Assembly: GCA_003645825.1 (NCBI GenBank)
Contig: QNCQ01000155.1
Span: 1 to 5,170, forward strand
DNA: 5,170 nucleotides
Direction of reading: 5' to 3'
Source: Fidelibacterota bacterium
Lineage (GTDB): Bacteria; Fidelibacterota; UBA2242; B5-G15
This document shows, piece after piece, positions 1 through 5,170 of the stretch. Under the pieces are notes generated by a model, which did no database searches, was not told the origin of the DNA, and saw nothing but the letters and a program-made list of their open reading frames with translations. The translations under genes and the position numbers were made by a program. The stretch's first letter is position 1. Every line of letters begins with the position of its first letter.

Positions 1-1
1 G

Positions 2-220
2 ATAATGGGTACAAAGTGTAATGATATATTTGCAGTTGGTCAGGGAAGTGAGGTATTACATTTTAATGGTAAGAGCTGGCATTTATATAGACAATTTCAG
101 GAATTGTACAGCACATATGTAGAATGGAGATGCGTATATGTAACTAAGAATGTGGTTGTAGTCGGTGGAATTTACCCAACACTTCAATGGTTACCAATTG
201 TGTTGAGGGGATATAGATGA
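2..220 (+). CDS. C-terminal end of a beta-propeller-type repeat protein (partial)
   Basis: The reading frame is open from the left edge, so the ATG at base 5 is probably internal and this is only the last 72 codons of a larger protein. The residues around that Met (IMGTKCNDIFAVG) match the usual blade pattern 'W/xGTSxNDIFAVG'. It is followed by GSEVLHFNGKSW, another half of a propeller-like repeat in which a short 'G-x-x-LH-x-NG-x-W' hairpin recurs. After a less regular stretch comes a second VVVVGG strand, and the protein ends in a hydrophobic segment plus LRGYR and a TGA stop. Proteins built from such repeats are generally secreted or surface-exposed and are often mislabelled as glucosyltransferases; the true function is unknown. 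The short basic tail resembles C-termini I associate with FCB-group secreted proteins, but that is inference. It is convergent with galT, 138 bp away. Confidence 0.6.
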   Translation: MMGTKCNDIFAVGQGSEVLHFNGKSWHLYRQFQELYSTYVEWRCVYVTKNVVVVGGIYPTLQWLPIVLRGYR

Positions 221-340
221 GAGCAAAAAAATGCTAAGTTTAAAAATTGTGGTTTTCTTGAGAGCAGGAGAGGAAGCACAAAAATACAATATAGCAAGAG
301 AATAGTTTGCTTTGCGAAATACTGGTAGTCCTTTAGGTAG
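221..340. other. Short intergenic spacer between convergent genes
   Basis: This spacer separates the stop of the propeller-like gene from the galT 3' end. It contains an A7 run at 225-231 (T7 for galT-direction transcripts) without a strong GC stem beside it, and a weak 5-bp inverted repeat (AGCAA at 293-297, TTGCT at 307-311). It also holds a 24-codon + strand reading frame, ATG at 231 to TAG at 303-305, whose translation looks protein-like and continues in frame past the TAG; see findings. No tRNA or other structured RNA is recognisable. Confidence 0.4.
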
Positions 341-360
341 AAAATAGGGACCCCTGTTTT
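341..360. terminator. Possible weak bidirectional terminator hairpin
   Basis: AAAATAGG (341-348) can pair with CCTGTTTT (353-360) around a GACC loop, an 8-bp stem with one U.G wobble when read on the + strand. Read on the - strand the same position becomes an A/C mismatch, so the hairpin is better as a + strand structure. The U-run lies inside the stem rather than after it, which makes it weak. It sits exactly between two convergent genes and overlaps the galT stop codon, the expected place for a shared terminator. The call rests on position and symmetry only. Confidence 0.25.
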
Positions 361-364
361 AGTT
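350..364. repeat. Left copy of an inverted motif flanking galT
   Basis: ACCCCTGTTTTAGTT here is the reverse complement of AACTAAACAGGGGT at 1727-1740, apart from one extra T in a T-run. The two copies lie on either side of galT and its upstream region in inverted orientation, about 1.39 kb apart. This copy overlaps the galT stop codon. A shorter relative, CCCCCTGTT (1525-1533), lies upstream of galT. The motif is AT-rich with one short G run, so a chance match is quite possible. Confidence 0.3.
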
Positions 365-1417
365 CTTTCCCTTCTGTTTGTAGTGTATCGGGCTTAAGAC
401 TCTTAGTTTTTCCGCACTTGCTTCAGGGGTTAGGTCTCTCTGTGGTTCACCGAGCATTTCGTATCCAACCATGAATTTTTTTATGGTTGCGGATCGTAAG
501 AGGGGTGGGTAGAAATGCATATGGAAATGCCATTCAGGATGTTCTGAATTATCAGTCGGGGAATTGTGCATTCCAGCAGAGTAAGGAAATGACGTTTCGA
601 ATAGATTGTCATATTTTATTGTTAATCTCTTAATAATATCAGCGAAATCAGATATTTCTTCTTCGGAGAATTCTGCTATGTTTGAGATATGTCTCTTTGG
701 TAAAATTAGCGTTTCATATGGCCAGATTGCCCAGAAAGGTACAACTACCAAAAAGCTATTATTTTCCAGTACTATGCGTTCTTTATCTTTTAATTCAATT
801 TCAACATAATTACATAGCAGGCATTGCTTGTTTTCATGTAAATACTTTTGTTGATTTAGGAGTTCTTTTGCCGGTTCGACAGGTATAGATTTTTGTCCCC
901 AGATTTGGCCATGTGGATGAGGATTACTACACCCCATTATTTCACCTTTGTTTTCGAAGATGGTGACATAGTTTATATTGTCCTGACTACCCAATTGTCT
1001 GTACTGGTTTATCCATTCTTTTACCACCTTGATAATGTAGGTTGTGTCGAGTTCTGGAAGTGTTAGATTGTGATATGGAGAGAAACATATTACCCTACAT
1101 ATGCCCGTTTCCTGATGCGCTATTAACAGTTTGTTTTTTGCAGTGTTGTTTTTGACAGGTTCTTTAGGGGTCATTAGAGCTGAGAAGTCGTTATCAAAAA
1201 CGAACACGCTTTTGTAGTCTGGGTTTTTGATCCCGCCTGCTCGGACATTTCCCGGACAAAGGTAACAGTTTGGGTCATATTCTGGTAGTTCCTGAGGAGG
1301 TAGTTTCTCTATCTTTCCTTTCCATGGCCTTTTTAATCTGTGTGGTGATACAAGAACCCATTCTCCTGTAAGCGGATTTAGTCTCCGGTGAGAGGTTTGA
1401 TATAAGAATTCATACAT
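359..1417 (-). CDS. galT: Galactose-1-phosphate uridylyltransferase
   Basis: Leloir-pathway enzyme of the cytoplasm: it transfers UMP from UDP-glucose to galactose 1-phosphate through a covalent uridylyl-histidine intermediate. The 352-residue product is close to the roughly 348 residues of the E. coli enzyme and collinear with it. Seen: N-terminal HRRLNPLTGEWVLVSPHR; CYLCPGN with Zn-ligand cysteines 51 and 54; His116 in FSPYH; active-site NPHPHGQIW with His167, the nucleophile His169 and Gln171. The second metal site is also complete: Glu185, His284, and His299/His301 in WHFHMHFYPPLLRSATIKKFMVGYEML. A second CxxC (Cys199, Cys202) is absent from the E. coli protein. The frame extends upstream to a TTG at 1480, but the ATG at 1415-1417 is preferred: it follows a G-rich ribosome site and fits the family N-terminus, while that TTG overlaps the likely -35 box. 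It is divergent from uvrB. Confidence 0.96.
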   Translation of the reverse strand: MYEFLYQTSHRRLNPLTGEWVLVSPHRLKRPWKGKIEKLPPQELPEYDPNCYLCPGNVRAGGIKNPDYKSVFVFDNDFSALMTPKEPVKNNTAKNKLLIAHQETGICRVICFSPYHNLTLPELDTTYIIKVVKEWINQYRQLGSQDNINYVTIFENKGEIMGCSNPHPHGQIWGQKSIPVEPAKELLNQQKYLHENKQCLLCNYVEIELKDKERIVLENNSFLVVVPFWAIWPYETLILPKRHISNIAEFSEEEISDFADIIKRLTIKYDNLFETSFPYSAGMHNSPTDNSEHPEWHFHMHFYPPLLRSATIKKFMVGYEMLGEPQRDLTPEASAEKLRVLSPIHYKQKGKN

Positions 1418-1425
1418 CGTGTTTT

Positions 1426-1434
1426 CCCCCTTCC
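1426..1434 (-). promoter_or_regulatory. galT ribosome binding site
   Basis: On the - strand GGAAGGGGG ends 8 nt before the ATG at 1415-1417. It resembles AAGGAGG with G substituted for A. It fixes the galT start at 1417 rather than at the TTG 21 codons upstream. Confidence 0.6.
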
Positions 1435-1451
1435 ATATAAAAAACGGTTCA

Positions 1452-1480
1452 ATGTTAGATATTGGAAGAGAAATTTTCAA
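1452..1480 (-). promoter_or_regulatory. Candidate galT promoter
   Basis: On the - strand TTGAAA (1480-1475, five of six matches to TTGACA) is followed after 17 bp by TAACAT (1457-1452, four of six matches to TATAAT). Transcription would start near 1445, giving a leader of roughly 27 nt that contains the ribosome site. Spacing and position suit a sigma-70-type promoter, but in AT-rich DNA such matches also arise by chance. Confidence 0.4.
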
Positions 1481-1533
1481 TCTTTTTATGCTCTCGCTAA
1501 ATTCAGGGTAAGGGTAAAGAAATACCCCCTGTT

Positions 1534-1575
1534 ACTCCAGATATTGAAGGCTTGATTCTGGATGGTATCTGGAGT
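1534..1575. repeat. Perfect 10-bp inverted repeat upstream of galT
   Basis: ACTCCAGATA at 1534-1543 and TATCTGGAGT at 1566-1575 are exact reverse complements separated by 22 bp. The arm centres are 32 bp apart, about three helical turns, so both half-sites would lie on the same DNA face. The repeat is about 54 bp upstream of the candidate galT -35 box. No T-run follows on either strand, so it is not a standard terminator. It could be a regulator's split operator, an RNA hairpin, or a remnant of a small repeat element. Confidence 0.55.
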
Positions 1576-1689
1576 TATGTCAGGATAAAGAATTGAAGGA
1601 AACAAATATAGCAGTATGAGATGAAAACAGGTAAGTTTGTTTATCCTGGCTCTAATTTTCAATACTTGCTCTGGCATTTCTTTCAAACC

Positions 1690-1719
1690 TTGATAAAAGC
1701 TTATAGAGAAATCTTTAAT
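1690..1719 (+). promoter_or_regulatory. Candidate promoter for the uvrB-purD-galE operon
   Basis: TTGATA (1690-1695) and TTTAAT (1714-1719) each match the sigma-70 consensus at five of six positions, with an 18-bp spacer. Transcription would begin near 1726, leaving a leader of about 116 nt before uvrB. A weaker alternative nearer the gene is TTGATT (1803-1808) with TAAATT (1825-1830). Neither has been tested, and AT-rich DNA yields false matches. Confidence 0.35.
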
Positions 1720-1724
1720 AAATC

Positions 1725-1746
1725 AAAACTAAACAGGGGTAGTTTT
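1725..1746 (+). repeat. 7-bp hairpin at the predicted 5' end of the uvrB leader
   Basis: AAAACTA (1725-1731) and TAGTTTT (1740-1746) are perfect inverted repeats around the 8-nt loop AACAGGGG. With only one G-C pair the stem is weak. It nearly coincides with the predicted transcription start, so it could form a 5'-terminal stem-loop. It also contains the right copy (1727-1740) of the motif flanking galT, and its loop carries the only G-rich stretch ahead of the micro-ORF at 1751. Confidence 0.35.
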
Positions 1747-1750
1747 ATCT

Positions 1751-1828
1751 ATGCTTACTAATTTCAACAGAAATCTATTACATGCCGTCATATTAATCGT
1801 GATTGATTTAGTTTATAGTATTCTCTAA
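1751..1828 (+). CDS. Possible 25-codon leader micro-ORF upstream of uvrB
   Basis: An ATG at 1751 opens a 25-codon frame ending in TAA at 1826-1828, 13 nt before the uvrB ATG and in a different frame. The peptide begins MLTNFNRN and then carries a hydrophobic segment, LLHAVILIVIDLVYSIL, long enough to be nearly membrane-spanning. A G-rich stretch (AGGGG, 1735-1739) lies 11 nt upstream of the ATG, a little far for a ribosome site. It could be a leader peptide or small membrane protein, or chance, since AT-rich DNA readily encodes hydrophobic residues. No homologue is recognised. Confidence 0.15.
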   Translation: MLTNFNRNLLHAVILIVIDLVYSIL

Positions 1829-1841
1829 ATTGTAAGCTGAT

Positions 1842-3827
1842 ATGACAAAGTTTAAACTGCTAACTGATTTTAAACCAACAGGGGATCAACCACAGGCGAT
1901 AGAAAAATTGACAGAGGGAGTTCTGCAAGGAAAAAAATTCCAGACACTTCTCGGGGTAACCGGTAGTGGTAAAACCTTCACTATGGCCCATATCATAGCC
2001 AATGTCCAGAAGCCAACTCTCATCATTTCCCATAATAAAACCCTTGCTGCTCAGCTATATGGGGAATTCAAATCTTTTTTCCCGCATAACGCTGTGGAGT
2101 ATTTTATAAGCTATTATGACTATTATCAACCCGAAGCATATCTGCCAGTTACTGATACTTACATTGAAAAAGATTCTTCGATAAATGAAGAAATAGATAG
2201 ACTCAGGCTCAAGGCTACGAGTTCCCTTATTAGCAGAAAGGATGTAATTGTTGTCGCAAGTGTTTCCTGCATATATGGCATCGGCTCGCCAGAGGAATAC
2301 AAAAGATTTATAGTTTTTATAAGAAAAGGTGATAAGATAGATCGGCGATGTCTATTTAATCGTTTGATAGATATCTACTACTCCAGAAATGATCAGGTAC
2401 TTGAAAGGGGCAATTTCAGTGTAAAAGGTGATGTCCTTGAAGTCTTTCCCGCTTACGAAAACTATGCCTACAGGATAGAGTTCTTTGGTGACTACGTAGA
2501 TAGAATAGTAGCCATTAATACAATTACCAGGGAAGTTATCTGCGAAGAGGATAGCATTGTAATCTATCCAGCAAAGCATTTTATTACCTCTGAAGACAGG
2601 ATTGAGATAGCATTGAGATCCATTGAAAGAGAGTTAGAAGAACGTTTAAAAGAACTCAGGGCAATGGGAAAATTACTGGAAGCGCAAAGATTAGAGCAAA
2701 GAACTCGCTTTGATATGGAGATGATAAGAGAAGTTGGTTATTGCTCAGGGATAGAAAACTACTCCCGACATTTTTCAGGTAGGAAACCAGGAGAGAGACC
2801 CTATACCCTTATCGATTTCTTTCCAGAGGATTATCTCCTTTTTATAGATGAATCACACGTTACCATTCCCCAGCTTAGAGGAATGTATAATGGGGATAGG
2901 TCAAGAAAAGAAACTCTTGTCGAGTACGGTTTTAGATTACCTTCTGCTCTTGACAATAGACCACTCAAGTTTGAAGAGTTCGAAGAGTTAATAAACCAGA
3001 TGATTTTTGTATCAGCCACCCCAGGCGACTACGAGCTTGAAAAATGCCACGGGGAGGTGGTGGAACAAATAATAAGGCCAACCGGCCTGCTCGACCCGGA
3101 AATAATTGTGAAACCCACAGAGAATCAAATTGATGACCTGATAAATGAAATTATAGAGGTAACAAAACGAAATGAGAGAGTACTGGTAACAACCTTAACT
3201 AAGAAGATGGCAGAGGATCTCGCTGACTACCTGCAGAGTATGGGGCTAAGAGTCAGGTATCTTCACTCCGAAATTGACGCTCTTGAAAGAGTTGGTATAC
3301 TCAGAGACCTGAGACTTGGAGAATTTGATGTGCTGGTAGGAATTAATCTTCTGAGGGAAGGGTTGGATTTACCTGAAGTATCGCTCGTGGCAATTCTGGA
3401 TGCGGATAAGGAAGGCTTTTTGAGATCTGAGAGATCTCTGATGCAGATAGCAGGCAGAGCGGCAAGAAATATAAATGGTAAGGTCATTTTTTATGCGGAT
3501 CAGATAACAGAATCGATGAAAAACGTTATAAACGAAACAAACCGAAGAAGAGTTGTTCAGAAAAAATACAATGAAGAACACGGAATCAAGCCCCAGACGA
3601 TAAAGAAAACAGTTGACCAGGTCCTGAGAACCACTACTGTAGCCGATGAAAAACCTCTTGAGAAATACAGAAAGAAACGCACTGAGTTCAAACACCTGGA
3701 CAAATTCGATAAGATGCAACTAATCGAGATTCTGAAAAAGGAGATGTTAACAGCAGCTGACAACCTTGAGTTTGAAAAAGCTGCCGAGATAAGAGACGAA
3801 ATTTTAAAACTAAGCAAGGAAGTATAA
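1842..3827 (+). CDS. uvrB: UvrABC excision nuclease subunit B
   Basis: Damage-verifying subunit of nucleotide excision repair: UvrA loads it on DNA, it probes the lesion with a beta-hairpin, then recruits UvrC for incision. The 661 residues match the family's usual 660-680. In order: FKPTGDQPQAI at the N-terminus; Walker A GVTGSGKT (38-45); the hairpin with conserved tyrosines in ISYYDYYQPEAYLP (89-102); the UvrA-interacting domain, about 150-250; EAQRLEQRTRFD (280-291); Walker B FIDESHV (334-340); SATP (391-394); helicase motif V around INLLREGLDLPE (501-512); motif VI QIAGRAARN (535-543); and a C-terminal UVR motif from about 624 that binds UvrC. All are intact. The start fits the family N-terminus, but it has no clear Shine-Dalgarno; the upstream sequence offers only TAAG. 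It is first in an operon with purD 2 bp downstream. No SOS box is visible. Confidence 0.98.
   Translation: MTKFKLLTDFKPTGDQPQAIEKLTEGVLQGKKFQTLLGVTGSGKTFTMAHIIANVQKPTLIISHNKTLAAQLYGEFKSFFPHNAVEYFISYYDYYQPEAYLPVTDTYIEKDSSINEEIDRLRLKATSSLISRKDVIVVASVSCIYGIGSPEEYKRFIVFIRKGDKIDRRCLFNRLIDIYYSRNDQVLERGNFSVKGDVLEVFPAYENYAYRIEFFGDYVDRIVAINTITREVICEEDSIVIYPAKHFITSEDRIEIALRSIERELEERLKELRAMGKLLEAQRLEQRTRFDMEMIREVGYCSGIENYSRHFSGRKPGERPYTLIDFFPEDYLLFIDESHVTIPQLRGMYNGDRSRKETLVEYGFRLPSALDNRPLKFEEFEELINQMIFVSATPGDYELEKCHGEVVEQIIRPTGLLDPEIIVKPTENQIDDLINEIIEVTKRNERVLVTTLTKKMAEDLADYLQSMGLRVRYLHSEIDALERVGILRDLRLGEFDVLVGINLLREGLDLPEVSLVAILDADKEGFLRSERSLMQIAGRAARNINGKVIFYADQITESMKNVINETNRRRVVQKKYNEEHGIKPQTIKKTVDQVLRTTTVADEKPLEKYRKKRTEFKHLDKFDKMQLIEILKKEMLTAADNLEFEKAAEIRDEILKLSKEV
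3816..3820 (+). promoter_or_regulatory. purD ribosome binding site inside the uvrB 3' end
   Basis: AAGGA lies 9 nt before the purD ATG at 3830 and within the last codons of uvrB. It supports this purD start and coupled translation of the two genes. Confidence 0.6.
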
Positions 3828-3829
3828 AC

Positions 3830-5113
3830 ATGAGAGTTCTTGTAGTTGGTGGAGGTGGGAGAGAACATGCTATTGCCTGGAAACTATCTCAGTCCTGTCT
3901 GGTTGATAAGATCTTTATCGCTCCAGGCAACGGTGGAACCCGATTGCATGGGGAAAATGTACCGATAAAAGATAGCGACATAGATAAGCTTACAGAGTTT
4001 GCCCAGGAGAATAATATCGATTTAACGATAGTTGGCCCAGAAGCTTCCCTTGTTGAGGGAATTGTAGACACTTTTCAAGAAAAGGGCTTAAAAATCTTTG
4101 GCCCCAGTAAGGAAGCGGCAAAATTAGAAGGAAGCAAAGTTTTCGCAAAAAAGTTTATGGAAAAGTATAGTATCCCTACTGCGGATTTTAGCATTGTTAC
4201 CAGTAAAGAAGAGGCCGAGGAAAAAACAAAAAAGAGAAATTATCCTTATGTTATAAAAGTAGATGGTCTTGCCGCTGGGAAGGGGGCCTATGTGGTCTTC
4301 TCTGAAGATGATAAAAAGAAAGCTTTTAAAGAAATCTGGGAGGAAAATAAATTTGGCAAGTCAGCCAATAGAGTAATAATCGAAGACTTCCTTGATGGTG
4401 AGGAACTTTCTGTTTTCGCGCTTACCGATGGAGAAAATTATATTCTCTTACCATCGGCCCAGGATCACAAGCGCGTTTTCGATAATGATCAGGGACCAAA
4501 TACAGGAGGCATGGGTGCCTATTCTCCCTCACCACTTGCAACTCGAGAGCTATTACAGAAAATCGAAAAAATGGTGATACAACCAACGTTAAAAGGCATG
4601 AAAGAAATTGGACACCCGTACAAAGGAGTCCTGTATTGCGGTCTCATGATTGCTGATGATAAGCCTTACGTTCTGGAATTTAACTGTAGATTTGGAGATC
4701 CAGAAGCTCAGGTTATTATACCTCCTATAAAAACAGATTTTGCTGAACTTCTTTTGAAAGCGGTAGAAGGCAAACTGAACGAAATAGACTTCGAGCTGAC
4801 TGAACAGTACACGGTTTGTGTGGTTATGGCTTCAGGAGGTTATCCTGGCAGTTACAAAAAGGGAATCAGGATTGAGGGTCTGCCTGCTCCAGAGAGCCTT
4901 GCCCACGGTGTAGTTTTTCATGCCGGGACAAAGTTCGAAAACGGAGAATATTTCACCAGTGGTGGTAGAGTCCTTGGGGTAACATGCTGGGATGAAACCC
5001 TTAAAGGTGCTGTAGATAGAGCTTATAAAGTTATACAAACAATACACTTTGATGGAGCTCATTTCCGAAAGGACATTGCCAGAAAAGGTTTAAAAAGACT
5101 GGGGGTACTATGA
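3830..5113 (+). CDS. purD: Phosphoribosylamine-glycine ligase (GAR synthetase)
   Basis: Second step of de novo purine synthesis in the cytoplasm: ATP-dependent joining of glycine to 5-phosphoribosylamine to give GAR. The 427 residues match the family length. Seen: N-terminal GGGGREHAIAWKL (7-19) and APGNGGT (31-37); TIVGPEASLVEG (66-77); the ATP-grasp lid and ATP-binding segment YVIKVDGLAAGKGAYV (140-155); EDFLDGEELSV (185-195); the substrate loop GPNTGGMGAYSP (222-233); and the metal-binding, signature segment LEFNCRFGDPEAQ (282-294), with Glu283 and Asn285 as likely Mg ligands. The C-terminal domain ends with TSGGRVLGV (376-384) and a helical tail. The start is supported by AAGGA 9 nt upstream. 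It lies 2 bp after uvrB and its TGA overlaps the next ATG, so it is the middle gene of a translationally coupled operon. No other purine gene is in the window. Confidence 0.98.
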   Translation: MRVLVVGGGGREHAIAWKLSQSCLVDKIFIAPGNGGTRLHGENVPIKDSDIDKLTEFAQENNIDLTIVGPEASLVEGIVDTFQEKGLKIFGPSKEAAKLEGSKVFAKKFMEKYSIPTADFSIVTSKEEAEEKTKKRNYPYVIKVDGLAAGKGAYVVFSEDDKKKAFKEIWEENKFGKSANRVIIEDFLDGEELSVFALTDGENYILLPSAQDHKRVFDNDQGPNTGGMGAYSPSPLATRELLQKIEKMVIQPTLKGMKEIGHPYKGVLYCGLMIADDKPYVLEFNCRFGDPEAQVIIPPIKTDFAELLLKAVEGKLNEIDFELTEQYTVCVVMASGGYPGSYKKGIRIEGLPAPESLAHGVVFHAGTKFENGEYFTSGGRVLGVTCWDETLKGAVDRAYKVIQTIHFDGAHFRKDIARKGLKRLGVL

Positions 5114-5170
5114 AGATCTTAGTAACCGGTGGAGCCGGGTTTATAGGCAGCCATGTAGCAGATGCCTATA
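5110..5170 (+). CDS. galE: NAD-dependent sugar epimerase, N-terminal fragment (galE-like)
   Basis: Only the first 20 codons are present; the gene leaves the window. The translation MKILVTGGAGFIGSHVADAY is the N-terminal beta strand and glycine-rich NAD-binding loop (GGAGFIGSH, a GxxGxxG Rossmann motif) of extended short-chain dehydrogenases. The wording best fits UDP-glucose 4-epimerase, which interconverts UDP-glucose and UDP-galactose and would complement galT in this window. Related enzymes, such as dTDP-glucose 4,6-dehydratase or other UDP-sugar epimerases, begin almost identically, so the exact substrate is not settled. The ATG overlaps the purD stop as ATGA. A GGGGG stretch (5101-5105) only 4 nt upstream may act as a close-spaced ribosome site, G-rich like that of galT. 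Confidence 0.7.
   Translation, partial: MKILVTGGAGFIGSHVADAY

Larger units (their letters stand above)
1418..1841. other. Divergent galT-uvrB intergenic region, 424 bp
   Basis: No confident gene lies here. It contains the galT ribosome site and candidate promoter, a perfect 10-bp inverted repeat, a candidate promoter facing uvrB, a 7-bp hairpin and a 25-codon micro-ORF, each listed separately. A - strand frame from 1677 (ATG) or 1686 (TTG) to 1486 could encode about 63-66 residues with a hydrophobic middle, but it is not convincing. I saw no E. coli-type (CTGT-N8-ACAG) or Gram-positive-type (GAAC-N4-GTTC) LexA box ahead of uvrB. No tRNA or known riboswitch is recognisable. Confidence 0.6.

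Noticed and set aside
5..220. A complete 71-residue small protein starting at base 5
   Set aside because: The frame stays open to the window edge, no ribosome site can be seen, and the Met falls inside a repeat motif, so a truncated larger gene is more likely.
222..235. AGCA-A6-TGCT mini-hairpin with an A-run after the first gene
   Set aside because: A 4-bp stem is too short for a terminator, and the A-run is in the loop rather than a T-run after the stem.
1418..1480. N-terminal extension of galT by 21 residues from a TTG at 1480
   Set aside because: Family alignment and a G-rich ribosome site favour the ATG at 1417, and the TTG forms part of the candidate -35 box.
1486..1686. A - strand frame of 66 codons (TTG start) or 63 codons (ATG at 1677) between galT and uvrB, with a hydrophobic middle and a tail reading GYFFTLTLNLARA
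   Set aside because: No family is recognised, the frame runs straight through the 10-bp inverted repeat, and its stop lies next to the galT promoter. AAGG about 10 nt before the ATG gives slight support. The tail resembles translations of intergenic repeat DNA, so it is more likely non-coding.
1690..1841. An SOS (LexA) operator ahead of uvrB
   Set aside because: Neither CTGT-N8-ACAG nor GAAC-N4-GTTC is present in this stretch. A lineage-specific box cannot be excluded.
3369..3868. Long antisense frames across the uvrB 3' end, and similar ones elsewhere inside uvrB, purD and galT
   Set aside because: They lie wholly or mostly within well-supported genes, match no family and have compositions typical of antisense shadows.

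Overview
The window is an AT-rich bacterial chromosome segment carrying mostly housekeeping genes. In order: the 3' end of a beta-propeller-type repeat protein (+ strand, entering from the left edge); galT, galactose-1-phosphate uridylyltransferase (- strand); a 424-bp divergent intergenic region; then a tightly packed + strand operon of uvrB (excision-repair helicase), purD (phosphoribosylamine-glycine ligase) and the first 20 codons of a galE-like NAD-dependent sugar epimerase running off the right edge.

The core genes are intact and full length, with no frameshift or missing catalytic residue. uvrB and purD are 2 bp apart, and purD and the epimerase gene overlap by 4 bp (ATGA), so the three are probably co-transcribed. 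galT and the galE-like gene would make two Leloir-pathway enzymes at one locus, on opposite strands and separated by a repair gene and a purine gene. No galactokinase is visible.

The organism cannot be named from this sequence. The left-edge protein has the 'NDIFAVG...LHFNGKSW' style of repeat and ends in a short hydrophobic-plus-Arg tail, which I associate with secreted or surface proteins of FCB-group and related uncultivated lineages. Low GC and compact gene packing fit but do not prove this.

The non-coding DNA holds the less ordinary material. Between galT and uvrB there are plausible divergent promoters, a perfect 10-bp inverted repeat, a 7-bp hairpin near the predicted uvrB transcript start, and a 25-codon hydrophobic micro-ORF ending 13 nt before uvrB, which itself lacks a good Shine-Dalgarno sequence. 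A near-identical 14/15-nt motif lies in inverted orientation on both sides of galT. Between the first gene and galT there is a short reading frame that looks like a coding relic interrupted by TAG codons. I found no convincing new defence, mobile or RNA system; the intergenic observations are modest and testable.
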